Assembly (NCBI GenBank): GCA_004005435.1 | Contig: RZWH01000002.1 | Location: forward strand, 806,001-870,000 | Length of the DNA stretch: 64,000 bases | Source of the DNA: Rhodobacteraceae bacterium CCMM004 | GTDB taxonomy: Bacteria > Pseudomonadota > Alphaproteobacteria > Rhodobacterales > Rhodobacteraceae | Reading direction: 5' to 3' | Part shown: positions 1-7,875 of the stretch, in pieces | Position numbering within the stretch: position 1 is the first letter of the stretch | Layout of the letters: each line of letters opens with the position of its first letter | Made by a program: the position numbers and the translations under genes | Notes under the pieces: generated by a model | What the model was told of the DNA's origin: nothing | The model's input: only the letters and a program-made list of their open reading frames with translations | Database searches by the model: none

Positions 1-486
1 AAAGACGAAATCCTCATCGGCGCCGCCCTCGGCGGGGCCGCCGGCGCCGTGGTCGGCAACATCCTGGACAAGCAGGCGGCCGAACTGCGCCAAGGCTTCG
101 GCAACGGCCAGATCGACGTCATCAACACGGGCAGCGAGCTGATCGTGCGGATGCCCCAGGACATCCTCTTCGCCACCGACAGCGCCGTCGTCGCCGGCGG
201 GCTGCGCAGCGACCTGGGCGTTCTGGCCGCCAACCTGAACCGCTATCCGAACTCGATCGTCGAGGTTCAGGGCCATACCGACAATGTCGGCGCGGCGTCC
301 TACAACCAGGGACTCAGCCAGCGTCGGGCCCAGGCGGTCACCGACATCCTGATCCAGAGCGGCGTGTCGCCGATGCGCCTGCGCGCCGTCGGCTACGGCG
401 AGACCCAGCCCATCGCGTCGAACCTGACGCCAGGGGGCCGGCAGCAGAACCGCCGCGTGCAGATCGTCATCCGTCCGACCAACTGA
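1..486 (+). CDS. OmpA-family outer-membrane protein, 5' end outside window
   Basis: The reading frame is open from the first base, so the gene is truncated by the window edge and its true start is unseen. The first visible residues form a glycine-zipper membrane segment (GAALGGAAGAVVG), followed by a complete OmpA/MotB peptidoglycan-binding domain with the typical VQGHTDNVG motif and the late NRRVQIVI strand. Such proteins are usually periplasm-exposed and tie the outer membrane to peptidoglycan. The order (glycine zipper, then OmpA) is the common one for small lipoprotein-like OmpA proteins, in contrast to the second OmpA protein at 4.8-5.4 kb. The family call is firm; the specific role is not known. 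Confidence 0.9.
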   Translation, partial: KDEILIGAALGGAAGAVVGNILDKQAAELRQGFGNGQIDVINTGSELIVRMPQDILFATDSAVVAGGLRSDLGVLAANLNRYPNSIVEVQGHTDNVGAASYNQGLSQRRAQAVTDILIQSGVSPMRLRAVGYGETQPIASNLTPGGRQQNRRVQIVIRPTN

Positions 487-531
487 TCGGGCGCGGACGG
501 GCGGCCCCGGCGCCGCCCGTCTCCCAGGCCA

Positions 532-566
532 TGGACGTCCCTCCCGAGCGGTCATATAATCTGACC
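532..566 (+). promoter_or_regulatory. Promoter with operator-like inverted repeat over its -10 box
   Basis: TGGACG (532-537) and TATAAT (555-560) are separated by 17 nt, a good sigma-70-type layout. The perfect inverted repeat GGTCA-N7-TGACC (550-554 and 562-566) is centred exactly on the -10 box. GntR/FadR-family regulators typically bind short palindromes with GGT/ACC arms, so autorepression of the gene starting at 582 is the obvious inference. The element also argues that the ATG at 531, upstream of the promoter, is not the gene start. Confidence 0.6.
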
Positions 567-581
567 AATCTGGAGACCTCC

Positions 582-1349
582 ATGCCGTTTCACAAGGTTC
601 GATCCGAGAAGCTCAGCCAGTCGGTGGTCCGGCAGGTCGAACTCCTGATCCTGCGCGGCATCCTGCGGCCGGGCGAGCGCCTGCCCAGCGAGCGCGAGTT
701 GGCCGAGCGGATGGGCGTCTCGCGCCCCTCCCTGCGCGAGGCGGTGGCCGAGTTGCAGGACCGCGGCCTCCTGACGACGCGCGCGGGCGCGGGGATCTAC
801 GTGGCCGATGTCCTTGGCTCGGCGTTCTCGCCCGCGCTGACTCGCCTGTTCGCCCGGCATGACGAGGCGGTGTCGGACTACGTCGCCTTCCGCCGGGACA
901 TGGAGGGGCTGGCCGTGGATCGCGCCGCCCGGCTGGGATCGGCCACCGACCTGGCCGTGGTCGGCACCGTGTTCACCAAGATGCAGGCCGCCCACGAACG
1001 CGGCGACGCCGCACTGGAGGCGCAGCTCGACGCCGACTTCCATACCGCCATCGTCGAGGCCAGCCACAACGTGATCATGCTGCACATGATGCGGTCGATG
1101 TATCAGCTCCTGCGCGACGGCGTGTTCTACAATCGCCAGGTCATGTTCCGGCAGCGCACGACCCGGTCGACCCTGCTGGACCAGCATCGGGCGATCAATG
1201 CGGCGCTCCAGGATCGCGATGCCGAAGGGGCCCGCGCCGCGATGGAGGCGCATTTGGATTATGTGGGCACGGCCCTGTCCGAACAGCGGGAGGCGGACCG
1301 CAACGAGGCCATCGCCCGCCAGCGTCTGGCCCACGAAACCGAACGCTGA
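582..1349 (+). CDS. FadR/PdhR-type GntR transcriptional regulator
   Basis: This is a 255-residue GntR-family regulator. Residues about 5-75 are a winged helix with the family signature (LRPGERLPSERELAERMGVS, then SRPSLREAVAEL). The rest is an all-helical FCD effector domain with the Asp/His metal-ligand pattern (DADFH). FCD regulators usually sense a carboxylic acid and repress a metabolic operon. An in-frame ATG exists at 531, but the start at 582 puts the promoter and operator upstream and begins at the conserved domain. No metabolic target is adjacent: upstream is an OmpA gene and downstream is the convergent F0 ATP-synthase operon. The effector is unknown; a PdhR-like role is possible but not shown. 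Confidence 0.85.
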   Translation: MPFHKVRSEKLSQSVVRQVELLILRGILRPGERLPSERELAERMGVSRPSLREAVAELQDRGLLTTRAGAGIYVADVLGSAFSPALTRLFARHDEAVSDYVAFRRDMEGLAVDRAARLGSATDLAVVGTVFTKMQAAHERGDAALEAQLDADFHTAIVEASHNVIMLHMMRSMYQLLRDGVFYNRQVMFRQRTTRSTLLDQHRAINAALQDRDAEGARAAMEAHLDYVGTALSEQREADRNEAIARQRLAHETER

Positions 1350-1374
1350 CCACCGACCCCCGCCAACGGCGAAC

Positions 1375-1394
1375 GCCGCCCCCGAAGGGACGGC
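1375..1394 (-). terminator. UUCG-type hairpin ending the F0 operon
   Basis: Read on the minus strand this is an 8-bp stem (GCCGTCCC with GGGGCGGC, one G-U pair) closed by a stable UUCG tetraloop, 30 nt after the atpF stop. On the plus strand the same stem carries a C-A mismatch, so it suits leftward transcription best. There is no clear U tract, so it is a candidate terminator or 3' end stabiliser. Confidence 0.45.
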
Positions 1395-1424
1395 GCGCGA
1401 TCTCGGGCCCGCAAAAGCGCAGCG

Positions 1425-1982
1425 TCAGTGCAGCTTGGCCCCCACGGTGGCGAGCGACTGGTCGATCAGCTCGCCGTGCCGCTTGCCGTCCATCTGCTTG
1501 GACAGCACGTCCGCAGCGGCGGCGATGGCCACCTGCACCGCGCGGTCGCGCACCTCCTTGACCGCCCGCGCCTCGGCCGAGGCGATCTGCTCTTCAGCGG
1601 CCTGCAAGCGGCGCTCAACGGAACGCTCCAGGTCGGCCTTGGCCTTCTCCGACGCCTCCTCAGCCTCGGTGCGGGCATGGGCGACGATTCGCTCGGCCTG
1701 GTCCTTGGTCTCGCGCTGCTTCCGCTCGTAGGAGGCCAGGAGCGACTGGGCGTCCTCGCGCAGGCTGCGCGCCTCGGCGAGGTCGGCCTCGATCCCCGCG
1801 GCCCGCTTGTCGAGCATCCCCATGAGGGTCGACGGCACCTTGAGATAGACCAGAAGGCCGATGAACAGGAGGAACGCGATCAGCACGACGAAGTCGCTGT
1901 TGCGCAACGAAAAGAAGACGTCGCCGGCGGCCAGGGCGGGGGTGGCGGCCAACGCCGCGGAAACGGCGATCATACGGATCAT
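1425..1982 (-). CDS. atpF: ATP synthase F0 subunit b
   Basis: This 185-residue b subunit forms half of the peripheral stator stalk that holds F1 against c-ring rotation. It starts with a signal-like hydrophobic stretch ending in ALA, followed by a membrane segment (about residues 30-47, [17 protein letters not shown]) and a long charged coiled coil to the C terminus. It is the last gene of the leftward operon atpI-atpB-atpE-atpX-atpF and overlaps the stop of atpX by 4 nt, implying translational coupling. The cleavable-looking N terminus is common in b subunits of this order. Family assignment rests on topology and operon position. Confidence 0.93.
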   Translation of the reverse strand: MIRMIAVSAALAATPALAAGDVFFSLRNSDFVVLIAFLLFIGLLVYLKVPSTLMGMLDKRAAGIEADLAEARSLREDAQSLLASYERKQRETKDQAERIVAHARTEAEEASEKAKADLERSVERRLQAAEEQIASAEARAVKEVRDRAVQVAIAAAADVLSKQMDGKRHGELIDQSLATVGAKLH

Positions 1983-2521
1983 GCGGCGGTTCCTTTCAGA
2001 CGGCTCTCGACCGCGGCATCGACGGCCGCTTCGTCGGCGGAGCCGCCCATGACCGCGACGATGGCCTGAGCCGTGTCCTTGGCCACTTCCTCGACGCTTT
2101 CCATGGCGCCTGCCCGGATCTCGTCGATCCGCGCCTCGGACTCGGCCGTGCGCGCCGCGATCTCTGCGTCGGCCTTGGCGATGGCCTCGTTCAGTTGCTC
2201 CTGCATCTCCGCGCGGTTCTCGGCGACGATGCGACCTGCCTCGGCGCGGGCGTCGGCCAGCGCCTTTTCATACGCCTTTTCGGCCTCGGCGGCCCGCAGC
2301 TTCAGCTCTTCGGCGGCGGCGATGTCGTTGGTGATGGTGCCCTGCCGCTCGGCCAGCACCGCCCCGATCCGCGGCAGCGCGACCCGCGACAGGATGTAGT
2401 AGATCGCCACCAGCGCCACCACCAGCCAGAAGATCTGGTTGGGGTAGGTGGAGAACTCGAGTTGCGGCATGCCTGCCGCCTGTTCGGCCCCGTACTCGGC
2501 GCCTGCGGTGTCGGTCGCCAT
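1979..2521 (-). CDS. atpX: ATP synthase F0 subunit b'
   Basis: This 180-residue protein is the second b-type stator subunit, found as a b/b' pair in alphaproteobacteria and cyanobacteria. An N-terminal periplasmic stretch is followed by one membrane segment (about residues 30-47, [20 protein letters not shown]) and a highly charged coiled coil. It probably heterodimerises with the overlapping downstream atpF product. It starts 69 nt after atpE. Some annotations call this gene atpG, a name also used for the gamma subunit, so atpX is preferred here. Confidence 0.92.
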   Translation of the reverse strand: MATDTAGAEYGAEQAAGMPQLEFSTYPNQIFWLVVALVAIYYILSRVALPRIGAVLAERQGTITNDIAAAEELKLRAAEAEKAYEKALADARAEAGRIVAENRAEMQEQLNEAIAKADAEIAARTAESEARIDEIRAGAMESVEEVAKDTAQAIVAVMGGSADEAAVDAAVESRLKGTAA

Positions 2522-2590
2522 CTCGCTCCCTTTCGATCGTCGGTGCAGTCGGGCGGACGCAGAGGTCCGCCCGAGCGGATCGGCAGGTGG

Positions 2591-2827
2591 TTAGACGGCG
2601 AACATCAGGAGCAGAGCGACCAGGAACGAGAAGATCCCGAGCGCTTCGGCAAAGGCGATGCCGATGAAGAGCGTGGCGGTCTGACCGGCGGCGGCCGACG
2701 GGTTGCGCAGGGCGCCCGCCAGGAAGTTGCCGGCCACATGGCCCACACCGATGGCCGCAGCGCCCGAGCCGATGGCAGCGAGGCCGGCACCAATGAATTG
2801 ACCCATGTTCGCGATATCGCCTTCCAT
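2591..2827 (-). CDS. atpE: ATP synthase F0 subunit c
   Basis: This 78-residue proteolipid forms the rotating c-ring. Two hydrophobic hairpin helices flank the polar loop RNP (residues 41-43), and the proton-carrying acid is Glu61 in IAFAEALG. The N-terminal helix holds the glycine/alanine packing repeat ([10 protein letters not shown]). It lies between atpB and atpX with 66- and 69-nt gaps; separate translation initiation is expected because c is needed in excess. The upstream gap ends in a good Shine-Dalgarno (GGAG). Nothing unusual is seen. Confidence 0.96.
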   Translation of the reverse strand: MEGDIANMGQFIGAGLAAIGSGAAAIGVGHVAGNFLAGALRNPSAAAGQTATLFIGIAFAEALGIFSFLVALLLMFAV

Positions 2828-2893
2828 AGTCGTCTCTCCTTGAGTTGGAAGTCCTGGGGGACGGGCGACGCCCGCCGTCGTGTCAGTGAAGCG

Positions 2894-3652
2894 TCAGTGA
2901 TGCGGATGCAGCGCGTCCTTGAGGTAGACGCAGGTGAGGATGGTGAACACATAGGCCTGGATGAACGCCACCAGCAGTTCCAGACCGTAGATCGCCACCA
3001 TTCCGCCGATGGCCAGGGGCGCGACCGCGGCGATGGCGGCGAACCCGGCGAACACCTTCATCACCGCGTGCCCGGCCATGATCGCACCGGCCAGACGAAC
3101 CGAATGGCTCACCGGCCGGACGAAGTAGGAAATCAGCTCGATCACCGCAAGGATCGGCCTGAGCGCCAGAGGCGCCGACGAGACCCAGAACAGCTCCAGG
3201 AACCGCGCGCCGTTCTTGATGAAGCCGATGGCGGTGACGGTGAAGAACACCGCGAACGCCATCACCGCAGTCACGGCGATGTGGCTCGTCGTGGTGAACG
3301 ACATCGGGATCAGGCCGAGCGTGTTGGCGAACAGGATGAACAGGAACAGCGTCATGATGTAGGGGAAGTATTTCACCCCGTCCTTGCCGCTGACGTCCTC
3401 GACCATCTTGTAGACGAAGCCGTAGGCGAGTTCGGCGACCGACTGCGCCCGGGTCGGGACGACGTTGCGCCCGCGGGTGCCGACCACCAGGAGGAGCACC
3501 ACGCAGAGCACGGCCAGCGCCATCCAAAGGGTCACGTTGGTGACGGTGAACATGCCGACGTCGCCGTCGCCGAACAGCGGCTTGACCTCGAACTGGTCCA
3601 TCGGGTGGATGCTGAGGCCGCCCTCTTCGGCGCCGTACTCTTCTGTCGCCAC
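2894..3652 (-). CDS. atpB: ATP synthase F0 subunit a
   Basis: This 252-residue integral membrane protein provides the two proton half-channels against the c-ring. The essential arginine is Arg186 in [13 protein letters not shown], and the conserved late helix ending [14 protein letters not shown] is present, with five to six membrane segments in all. The gene starts 3 nt after the atpI stop and is clearly cotranscribed with it. Length and motifs are normal for Rhodobacterales. F1 subunits are absent nearby, consistent with the split F0/F1 operons of this group. Confidence 0.96.
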   Translation of the reverse strand: MATEEYGAEEGGLSIHPMDQFEVKPLFGDGDVGMFTVTNVTLWMALAVLCVVLLLVVGTRGRNVVPTRAQSVAELAYGFVYKMVEDVSGKDGVKYFPYIMTLFLFILFANTLGLIPMSFTTTSHIAVTAVMAFAVFFTVTAIGFIKNGARFLELFWVSSAPLALRPILAVIELISYFVRPVSHSVRLAGAIMAGHAVMKVFAGFAAIAAVAPLAIGGMVAIYGLELLVAFIQAYVFTILTCVYLKDALHPHH

Positions 3653-3655
3653 GCG

Positions 3656-3982
3656 TCAGTCCCTCTGTGTCCGTGCCGAGGCGCGCTCGGCGTCCGTCTG
3701 GACCTCGCGGGCGGTGCGCATCATCGTCTTGATGCCCGCCGCGAGGCCGAAAAATATGAACAGCACCATCAAGAAGGGCTGGGTCCCGAAGAGGCGGTCC
3801 AATCCGTATCCGATGCCGAAGCCGATCCCCAAACCGGCGACCAGCTCCACGACCATCCGCCACGCGAGATTGGCCATGGAATAGTGTTCGTCACTGCGCG
3901 GGACCGGCGCCTGCGATTTGCGCGCCGCCGCGATCCGGTCCTCCAGCGCCCTCAGGCGGGTCTTGTCGGGATCGTCGGCCAT
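3656..3982 (-). CDS. atpI: AtpI-type F0F1 assembly factor
   Basis: This is a 108-residue protein with two membrane helices (MVVELVAGLGIGFGIGYGLD and FLMVLFIFFGLAAGIKTMM), the usual AtpI topology. AtpI proteins help c-ring assembly and may act in Mg2+ handling. The start at 3982 is preferred over an in-frame ATG at 4012 because an AAGGGG Shine-Dalgarno lies just upstream and the MADDPDKTRL opening is typical. It leads the F0 operon; its promoter must lie in 3983-4120, a region shared with the divergent ArsR gene. Confidence 0.88.
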   Translation of the reverse strand: MADDPDKTRLRALEDRIAAARKSQAPVPRSDEHYSMANLAWRMVVELVAGLGIGFGIGYGLDRLFGTQPFLMVLFIFFGLAAGIKTMMRTAREVQTDAERASARTQRD

Positions 3983-4127
3983 GGTCGGGCCCCTTGCCGT
4001 CGGCGCGGACACTAGGCACGGACCGGGGGCAAGTCAAGCTGCCTGCCTGCCGAGGAATTTCTTTACTAATCAAATGTTTGGCGGATGCGTTGCGGAGTAG
4101 ACGCGCGCGGCCCGACTGCGCTGAAGT

Positions 4128-4143
4128 TCAACCGTTCGGTTGA
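4128..4143. promoter_or_regulatory. ArsR-type operator palindrome
   Basis: TCAACCG (4128-4134), two bases, then CGGTTGA (4137-4143): a perfect 7+2+7 inverted repeat 30 nt upstream of the ArsR start. This closely matches operators described for ArsR regulators of this non-metal type, so autorepression is likely. It lies between divergent atpI and arsR genes, so an effect on the F0 operon cannot be excluded. Confidence 0.7.
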
Positions 4144-4173
4144 CCGTTCCGGGCCGATCTGCAAAGGCGGGGC

Positions 4174-4518
4174 ATGTCCGCGCGCCTCGATCTGACCTTC
4201 GCCGCCCTGGCCGACCCCACCCGGCGGCGCATCCTGGAGATGCTCTTGGAGGACGACATGGCGGTGACGGACGTGGCCGAACCGTTCGACACGTCGCTGG
4301 CGGCGATTTCGAAGCATTTGGGGATTCTGACCCGCGCCGGGCTCATCAGCCAGGAGAAGCGCGGGCGTGTGAAGTGGTGCAAGTTGGAGCCGGATAGTCT
4401 CCGAACCGCAGCCATCTGGATGCAAGCCTTCGGCCAGCTCGACCCCGTCCACCTGGACGCATTCGAGAGGTTCCTGGCCGAAGAAGGGCTATTGCCGGTG
4501 GACCCAGAAGGTCGCTGA
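4174..4518 (+). CDS. ArsR-family winged-helix repressor
   Basis: This is a 114-residue ArsR/SmtB-fold protein. The start FAALADPTRRRILEML and the recognition region FDTSLAAISKHLGILTRAGLI are diagnostic. The cysteine-rich metal-sensing motif in helix 3 (ELCVCDL type) is absent, placing it with the non-metal ArsR regulators that often pair with SRPBCC/AHSA1 or glyoxalase-like genes. No such partner follows here: downstream is a small leftward peptide gene. It is therefore an orphan regulator whose only visible target is its own palindrome and possibly the divergent atpI promoter. Confidence 0.88.
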   Translation: MSARLDLTFAALADPTRRRILEMLLEDDMAVTDVAEPFDTSLAAISKHLGILTRAGLISQEKRGRVKWCKLEPDSLRTAAIWMQAFGQLDPVHLDAFERFLAEEGLLPVDPEGR

Positions 4519-4526
4519 TCTCAGCC

Positions 4527-4595
4527 TCAGAGCACGAAGGCCACGATGGCCACGACGATCACGACCAGGCCGACGAGATAGATGATGCGGTTCAT
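4527..4595 (-). CDS. 22-residue single-span membrane peptide
   Basis: This tiny frame encodes 22 residues: it opens MNRIIYLVG and continues as an uninterrupted run of Val, Ile, Ala and Leu ending FVL, enough for exactly one membrane helix. A G-rich stretch (ACGGGGGA) sits just upstream of the ATG. Similar peptides beginning with an IIYLVGL motif are remembered from Rhodobacteraceae genomes, which raises confidence, but the function is unknown. It lies alone between arsR and the OmpA terminator and would be missed by length-filtered gene callers. Confidence 0.55.
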   Translation of the reverse strand: MNRIIYLVGLVVIVVAIVAFVL

Positions 4596-4685
4596 GGGGG
4601 TCCCCCGTTTATTGGTTGATGTCCCTCGCCAACCCATTGAGACCGGCGAAGGTTCCACCCGATCGAACGTCAAATGACCTATCGG

Positions 4686-4728
4686 CAAAGAGAGAGGGCG
4701 GCACCCCAGGTGCCGCCCTCTCTCTTTG
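4686..4728 (-). terminator. Strong 20-bp hairpin terminator of the OmpA gene
   Basis: A perfect 20-bp inverted repeat (4686-4705 with 4709-4728, loop of 3) lies 57 nt after the OmpA stop. On the minus strand the right part ends in a pyrimidine run TCTCTCTTTG. The stem is long and perfect, and it could also stop rightward transcription from arsR. Confidence 0.75.
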
Positions 4729-4784
4729 CGTCCGATCCCGTTCGGGCCGCCGACGGCAGGCCACGGAACCGGTGGCGATCCGCC

Positions 4785-5351
4785 TTACTCGGACAGAGCG
4801 CCCAGGCCGTTCGCGGCGGCGGGGGTCGTCGTCGTGGTGGTCGACGAGTCGCCCAGGGCGCCGATGATCAGGACCGCACCGAGCAGCGCGCCGGCGACGG
4901 CGGCGCCGTTCAGCTCGCCCATGCTGGCGGCCGCCTCGCCGAAGTCGCCCGGGTTGCAGCCGTTCACCGTCACTTCCACGCGACGGTTCGCCTGGCTCGG
5001 GCCGGCGGTGGCCTCGACCAGCTCCGATTCGCCCTCGGCAACGGTCGTGATCACGCGGATATTGGTGCCGGTCGTGATGTAGTTCGCCACGGTCTGGACC
5101 CGGCGGGCGGAAAGGGCGCGGTTATAGGACGCGCTGCCCACGGCGTCGGTGTGACCCTCGAGCTCGACCGTGGTGTTGTTGTAGCGCTGGCGAATCACCT
5201 CCAGCAGGTCGCGGTTGGTCTGGGACACCGCAGCGCTGTTGAAGTCGAAGGGCAGCACGATGACACAGGTCTGCGCGAGGGACGCGGTGGCCGATGCGCC
5301 GAGAGAAATGAACCCTGCAAGGGCCATTCCGGCAATGGTCTTGAATTTCAT
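4785..5351 (-). CDS. OmpA-like protein with C-terminal hydrophobic tail
   Basis: This is a 188-residue exported protein. Residues 1-26 form a signal peptide ending SLA. An OmpA-type peptidoglycan-binding domain follows directly (about 27-132) with VELEGHTDAVG and QANRRVEVTV. After it come a hydrophobic segment (about 143-165, NGAAVAGALLGAVLIIGALG), a run of six threonines and a flexible tail. Most small OmpA proteins carry the membrane or glycine-zipper part before the OmpA domain, so the order is reversed here. The domain also carries two cysteines (CVIVLP and NGCNPG) that could form a disulfide linking its ends. It is monocistronic with a strong terminator. Its precise role is unknown. Confidence 0.82.
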   Translation of the reverse strand: MKFKTIAGMALAGFISLGASATASLAQTCVIVLPFDFNSAAVSQTNRDLLEVIRQRYNNTTVELEGHTDAVGSASYNRALSARRVQTVANYITTGTNIRVITTVAEGESELVEATAGPSQANRRVEVTVNGCNPGDFGEAAASMGELNGAAVAGALLGAVLIIGALGDSSTTTTTTPAAANGLGALSE

Positions 5352-5475
5352 GATGTCCTCACCGAGTTAAATTTCATGTTGTCCATAATGCAGACGCGGC
5401 GTCGCAACAATCCCGTTTCTCGCAGTGTGATCGCTGCGCCACGGCATTTCTACCGAACCGGCGGCTCGATGCCTG

Positions 5476-6357
5476 TCAACTCTGCTTGAGAAGCAGAAAC
5501 AAGGCAATCGCTGTTAGCAGGATTCCGCCCATGATCCGCGGATCCGGCCAAACGCCGCTCAGACCCACCTGCCAGACCAGCACGAAACTGGGCGTCAGGT
5601 AGGTGTAGGCCATGACGTTGGCCGCCGGAAGCCGCAGACTGGCGTATTGCAACAGCACGAAGGTGGCCGCGCTGGCAAAGAGCGCCAGGTAGAGGATCAC
5701 CGCCCAGACTTCGGGGCCGAGCGCCGTCCAGGCGGTGGCGGCGAGGTCCGGCGCGGCGTAGACGGCGAGGAGCGCGGTGCCGCCCAGCAGCGTGCCGAAG
5801 GTGAAGGACGCGGCCGGTTCGCCCCGGTTCAGCCGCCGCACCACCGGGACATAGGCCGCGTGGGCGATGCAACCCACGGCATAGATCGCCTCGCCGCGGC
5901 CGATCTGGAGCGCCAGGAGCGCCTCCACGTCGCCGTCGAAGATTACCCAGAGCGCCCCTGCCCCGCCCACGGCCAGCGCCGCGAGCAGCGGCCAGCGGCT
6001 GCGCCGCCCCGCCACGATCCGGTCGAAACCCGCCGCCATCAGCGGCGTCAGCGTGAACACCGCCGCCGCAGACACAGGATCGGCGGTCTTGAGCCCCTCG
6101 AACATCAGCACGAAGTAGACGCACAGGAGCCCGCCCAGCACGCCGTAGCGCCACGGCGCCCGGACCCAGCCGCCGCCCCGCAACGCGCCGGACAGGGCCG
6201 CCGCCGCGCCGATCACCGTGGCGGCGATGGCAAAGCGCACGGCGGTCAGGGCGGCCGGATCGATCAGGTTGGCGATCCGCACGCCCAGGGCAAAGGACCC
6301 GCCGACGAGGCCCGAGAACAGCAGCATCGCCAGGTGCCCGCGGGCCGCCTCACCCAT
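5476..6357 (-). CDS. EamA/DMT-family exporter
   Basis: This 293-residue protein has about ten membrane helices in two repeated EamA halves (first about 10-140, second about 150-290), the drug/metabolite transporter layout. Such proteins export amino acids or other small metabolites. The gene overlaps the stop of the upstream LysR gene by 8 nt on the same strand, so regulator and exporter are coupled; the regulator may sense the exported compound. The substrate cannot be inferred. Confidence 0.88.
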   Translation of the reverse strand: MGEAARGHLAMLLFSGLVGGSFALGVRIANLIDPAALTAVRFAIAATVIGAAAALSGALRGGGWVRAPWRYGVLGGLLCVYFVLMFEGLKTADPVSAAAVFTLTPLMAAGFDRIVAGRRSRWPLLAALAVGGAGALWVIFDGDVEALLALQIGRGEAIYAVGCIAHAAYVPVVRRLNRGEPAASFTFGTLLGGTALLAVYAAPDLAATAWTALGPEVWAVILYLALFASAATFVLLQYASLRLPAANVMAYTYLTPSFVLVWQVGLSGVWPDPRIMGGILLTAIALFLLLKQS

Positions 6358-7240
6358 GGCTGGGCCAGTCTTTGGCCGCGCGTTTGAGAAAGTTCAGGAA
6401 CGCCTGCACCTTGGTCGTGCGGTGAAGGTCCACATGCGTCACGAGCCAGAGCCGCGCGGTCCATTCCGGCCGCGGCGGCAGCACCTGCACCAGGTCGGGC
6501 ATGTCCTGGGCCCGCATGACGGGCAGGAAACCGATGCCGGCCCCGGCGCGGATGGCATCGCGGAACACCCGCTCGTCGGTGCCGCGGAACACGATACGCT
6601 CGGCCGGGATGGCGTCGTGCATCCAGCGGTGGAACGGCGCCCGCGAGGCGGCGTTGTCGTGCCCGACGAACCAGTGGGCGGCCAGGTCGCCATCCCGCTC
6701 GGGCCGGCCGTGGCGGGCGATGTAGTCGGCCGATGCGTAGAGGGCAAAGCGGTCGCTGACGAAGGGCTGGACCACGTTGTCGGGCTCTTGCGGCGCGGCG
6801 CCCGCGCGGATCGCCACATGCGCCTCGCCGTATTCCAGGCGGAACACCCGCTCGTCGGTGAGTGAGCGCACCACCACGTCCGGGTGCGCCTGCTGGAACT
6901 GGACCAGCACCGGCGTCAGCAGGAACGACAGCGAGGCCAGCGAGGTGACGATCAGGTCGCCAGACACCTCGTTGCCGTGGCCGCGGATGCGACTGACGAG
7001 TTGGGCGAACTGGTCGTCGGTCGCCTGTGCCACGACCAGCAGGTCCGATCCCGCCTCGGTCGCGGTGTAGCCCCGGGCGTGGCGCTGGAACAGCTTGACC
7101 CCCAGCCGCTCCTCCAGCGCGTCGATGTGCCGGATCACGGTGGCGTGGTGCACGCCTAGAGCCGCCGCAGCGCCGCTGACCGTGCCCAGCCGCGCGACGT
7201 GATAGGCTGTGCGAATTTCGTCCCAGGTGGTTATCGCCAT
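6350..7240 (-). CDS. LysR-family regulator coupled to an EamA exporter
   Basis: This is a 296-residue LysR-type regulator with an N-terminal winged helix (residues about 8-66; HVARLGTVSGAAAALGVHHATVIRHIDALEE) and a periplasmic-binding-protein-like effector domain. The HHATVIRHI recognition helix departs from the usual QPALSRQI but resembles the subgroup that regulates amino-acid or metabolite exporters. It is transcribed with, and upstream of, the exporter gene rather than divergently, which is less common for LysR pairs. The effector is unknown. Confidence 0.87.
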   Translation of the reverse strand: MAITTWDEIRTAYHVARLGTVSGAAAALGVHHATVIRHIDALEERLGVKLFQRHARGYTATEAGSDLLVVAQATDDQFAQLVSRIRGHGNEVSGDLIVTSLASLSFLLTPVLVQFQQAHPDVVVRSLTDERVFRLEYGEAHVAIRAGAAPQEPDNVVQPFVSDRFALYASADYIARHGRPERDGDLAAHWFVGHDNAASRAPFHRWMHDAIPAERIVFRGTDERVFRDAIRAGAGIGFLPVMRAQDMPDLVQVLPPRPEWTARLWLVTHVDLHRTTKVQAFLNFLKRAAKDWPSHG

Positions 7241-7377
7241 GACAGGGTGTGCGCCGATGAACAGGTTGTCGGCAGAGAACGCGATTTTTCTCCGGCCATC
7301 AATCCCCGCGCGCAGGCCCTCTCGGACGCTGCGGGATCGCTCCCCTCCGCGACGGGATTAGCGCCGCGCCGCCGCGC

Positions 7378-7863
7378 TCACGGATCGGCCACCAGGCGGC
7401 AGCAGAAGCCGCTCTGGTCGGGCTGGGCCGCCAGGAGCCGCTCCAGGGTCAGCGCGTCGGGACCGGCCTCCTGTGCCGGCAGCGCGGAAAAGCGCACGCG
7501 CAGGGGATAGAGCAGGTCCGACATGCCGTCGCTGCACCCGGGGCCGTCCACCCAGGCCACCTCCCCTGCGATGCCGCTCGACGTGGTGAATGCGGTGACC
7601 GGCACCGGCCCGCCGCGGTGGTCCCCCTGGCTTACGCCCATCTCCACTGGATCGTCCTGGTCGTCCGGTTCGGTCCAGACCGCACCCTCGGCGGTGAAGG
7701 CCAGCGACCAGAACGGCTCGGTCCCGAAGCAGCGGATGGTCCAGCCGCCACAGGCGGGCAGGTCCAGGACGCTGGCGTTGACCGGGGCCCCTCCGGCCCC
7801 CACGGGCGGTGCGGCGAGACCGGCGGCGACGGCGAGAGCCAAGGCACGGACAGAGCATCGCAT
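7378..7863 (-). CDS. Secreted COG3650-like protein, copy 1
   Basis: This 161-residue protein has a signal peptide (to about residue 23) and a conserved secreted domain with GTEPFWSLAFTAEG, a motif of the uncharacterised COG3650-type family, and a C-terminal SGFCCRLV. Paired cysteines (PACGGWTIRC, GPGCSDG, FCC) suggest disulfides. The upstream neighbour on the same strand is a clear paralogue: both share VLDxPxCxGW, VTAFTTxSGxAGE, a CSDG motif and the terminal double cysteine. The duplicate starts 12 nt upstream of this gene, so the pair forms one operon. The function is not known. Confidence 0.7.
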   Translation of the reverse strand: MRCSVRALALAVAAGLAAPPVGAGGAPVNASVLDLPACGGWTIRCFGTEPFWSLAFTAEGAVWTEPDDQDDPVEMGVSQGDHRGGPVPVTAFTTSSGIAGEVAWVDGPGCSDGMSDLLYPLRVRFSALPAQEAGPDALTLERLLAAQPDQSGFCCRLVADP

Positions 7864-7875
7864 GGGAAGGCCTCC

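Noticed and set aside
552-1334. Long open frame opposite the FadR-type gene
   Set aside because: It is an antisense shadow caused by high GC; the product is His/Arg/Gly-rich with no domain, and the plus-strand gene is clear.
2195-4015. 606-codon open frame opposite the F0 operon
   Set aside because: Low-complexity product rich in Arg, Gly, His and Asp; all five ATP-synthase genes on the other strand are certain.
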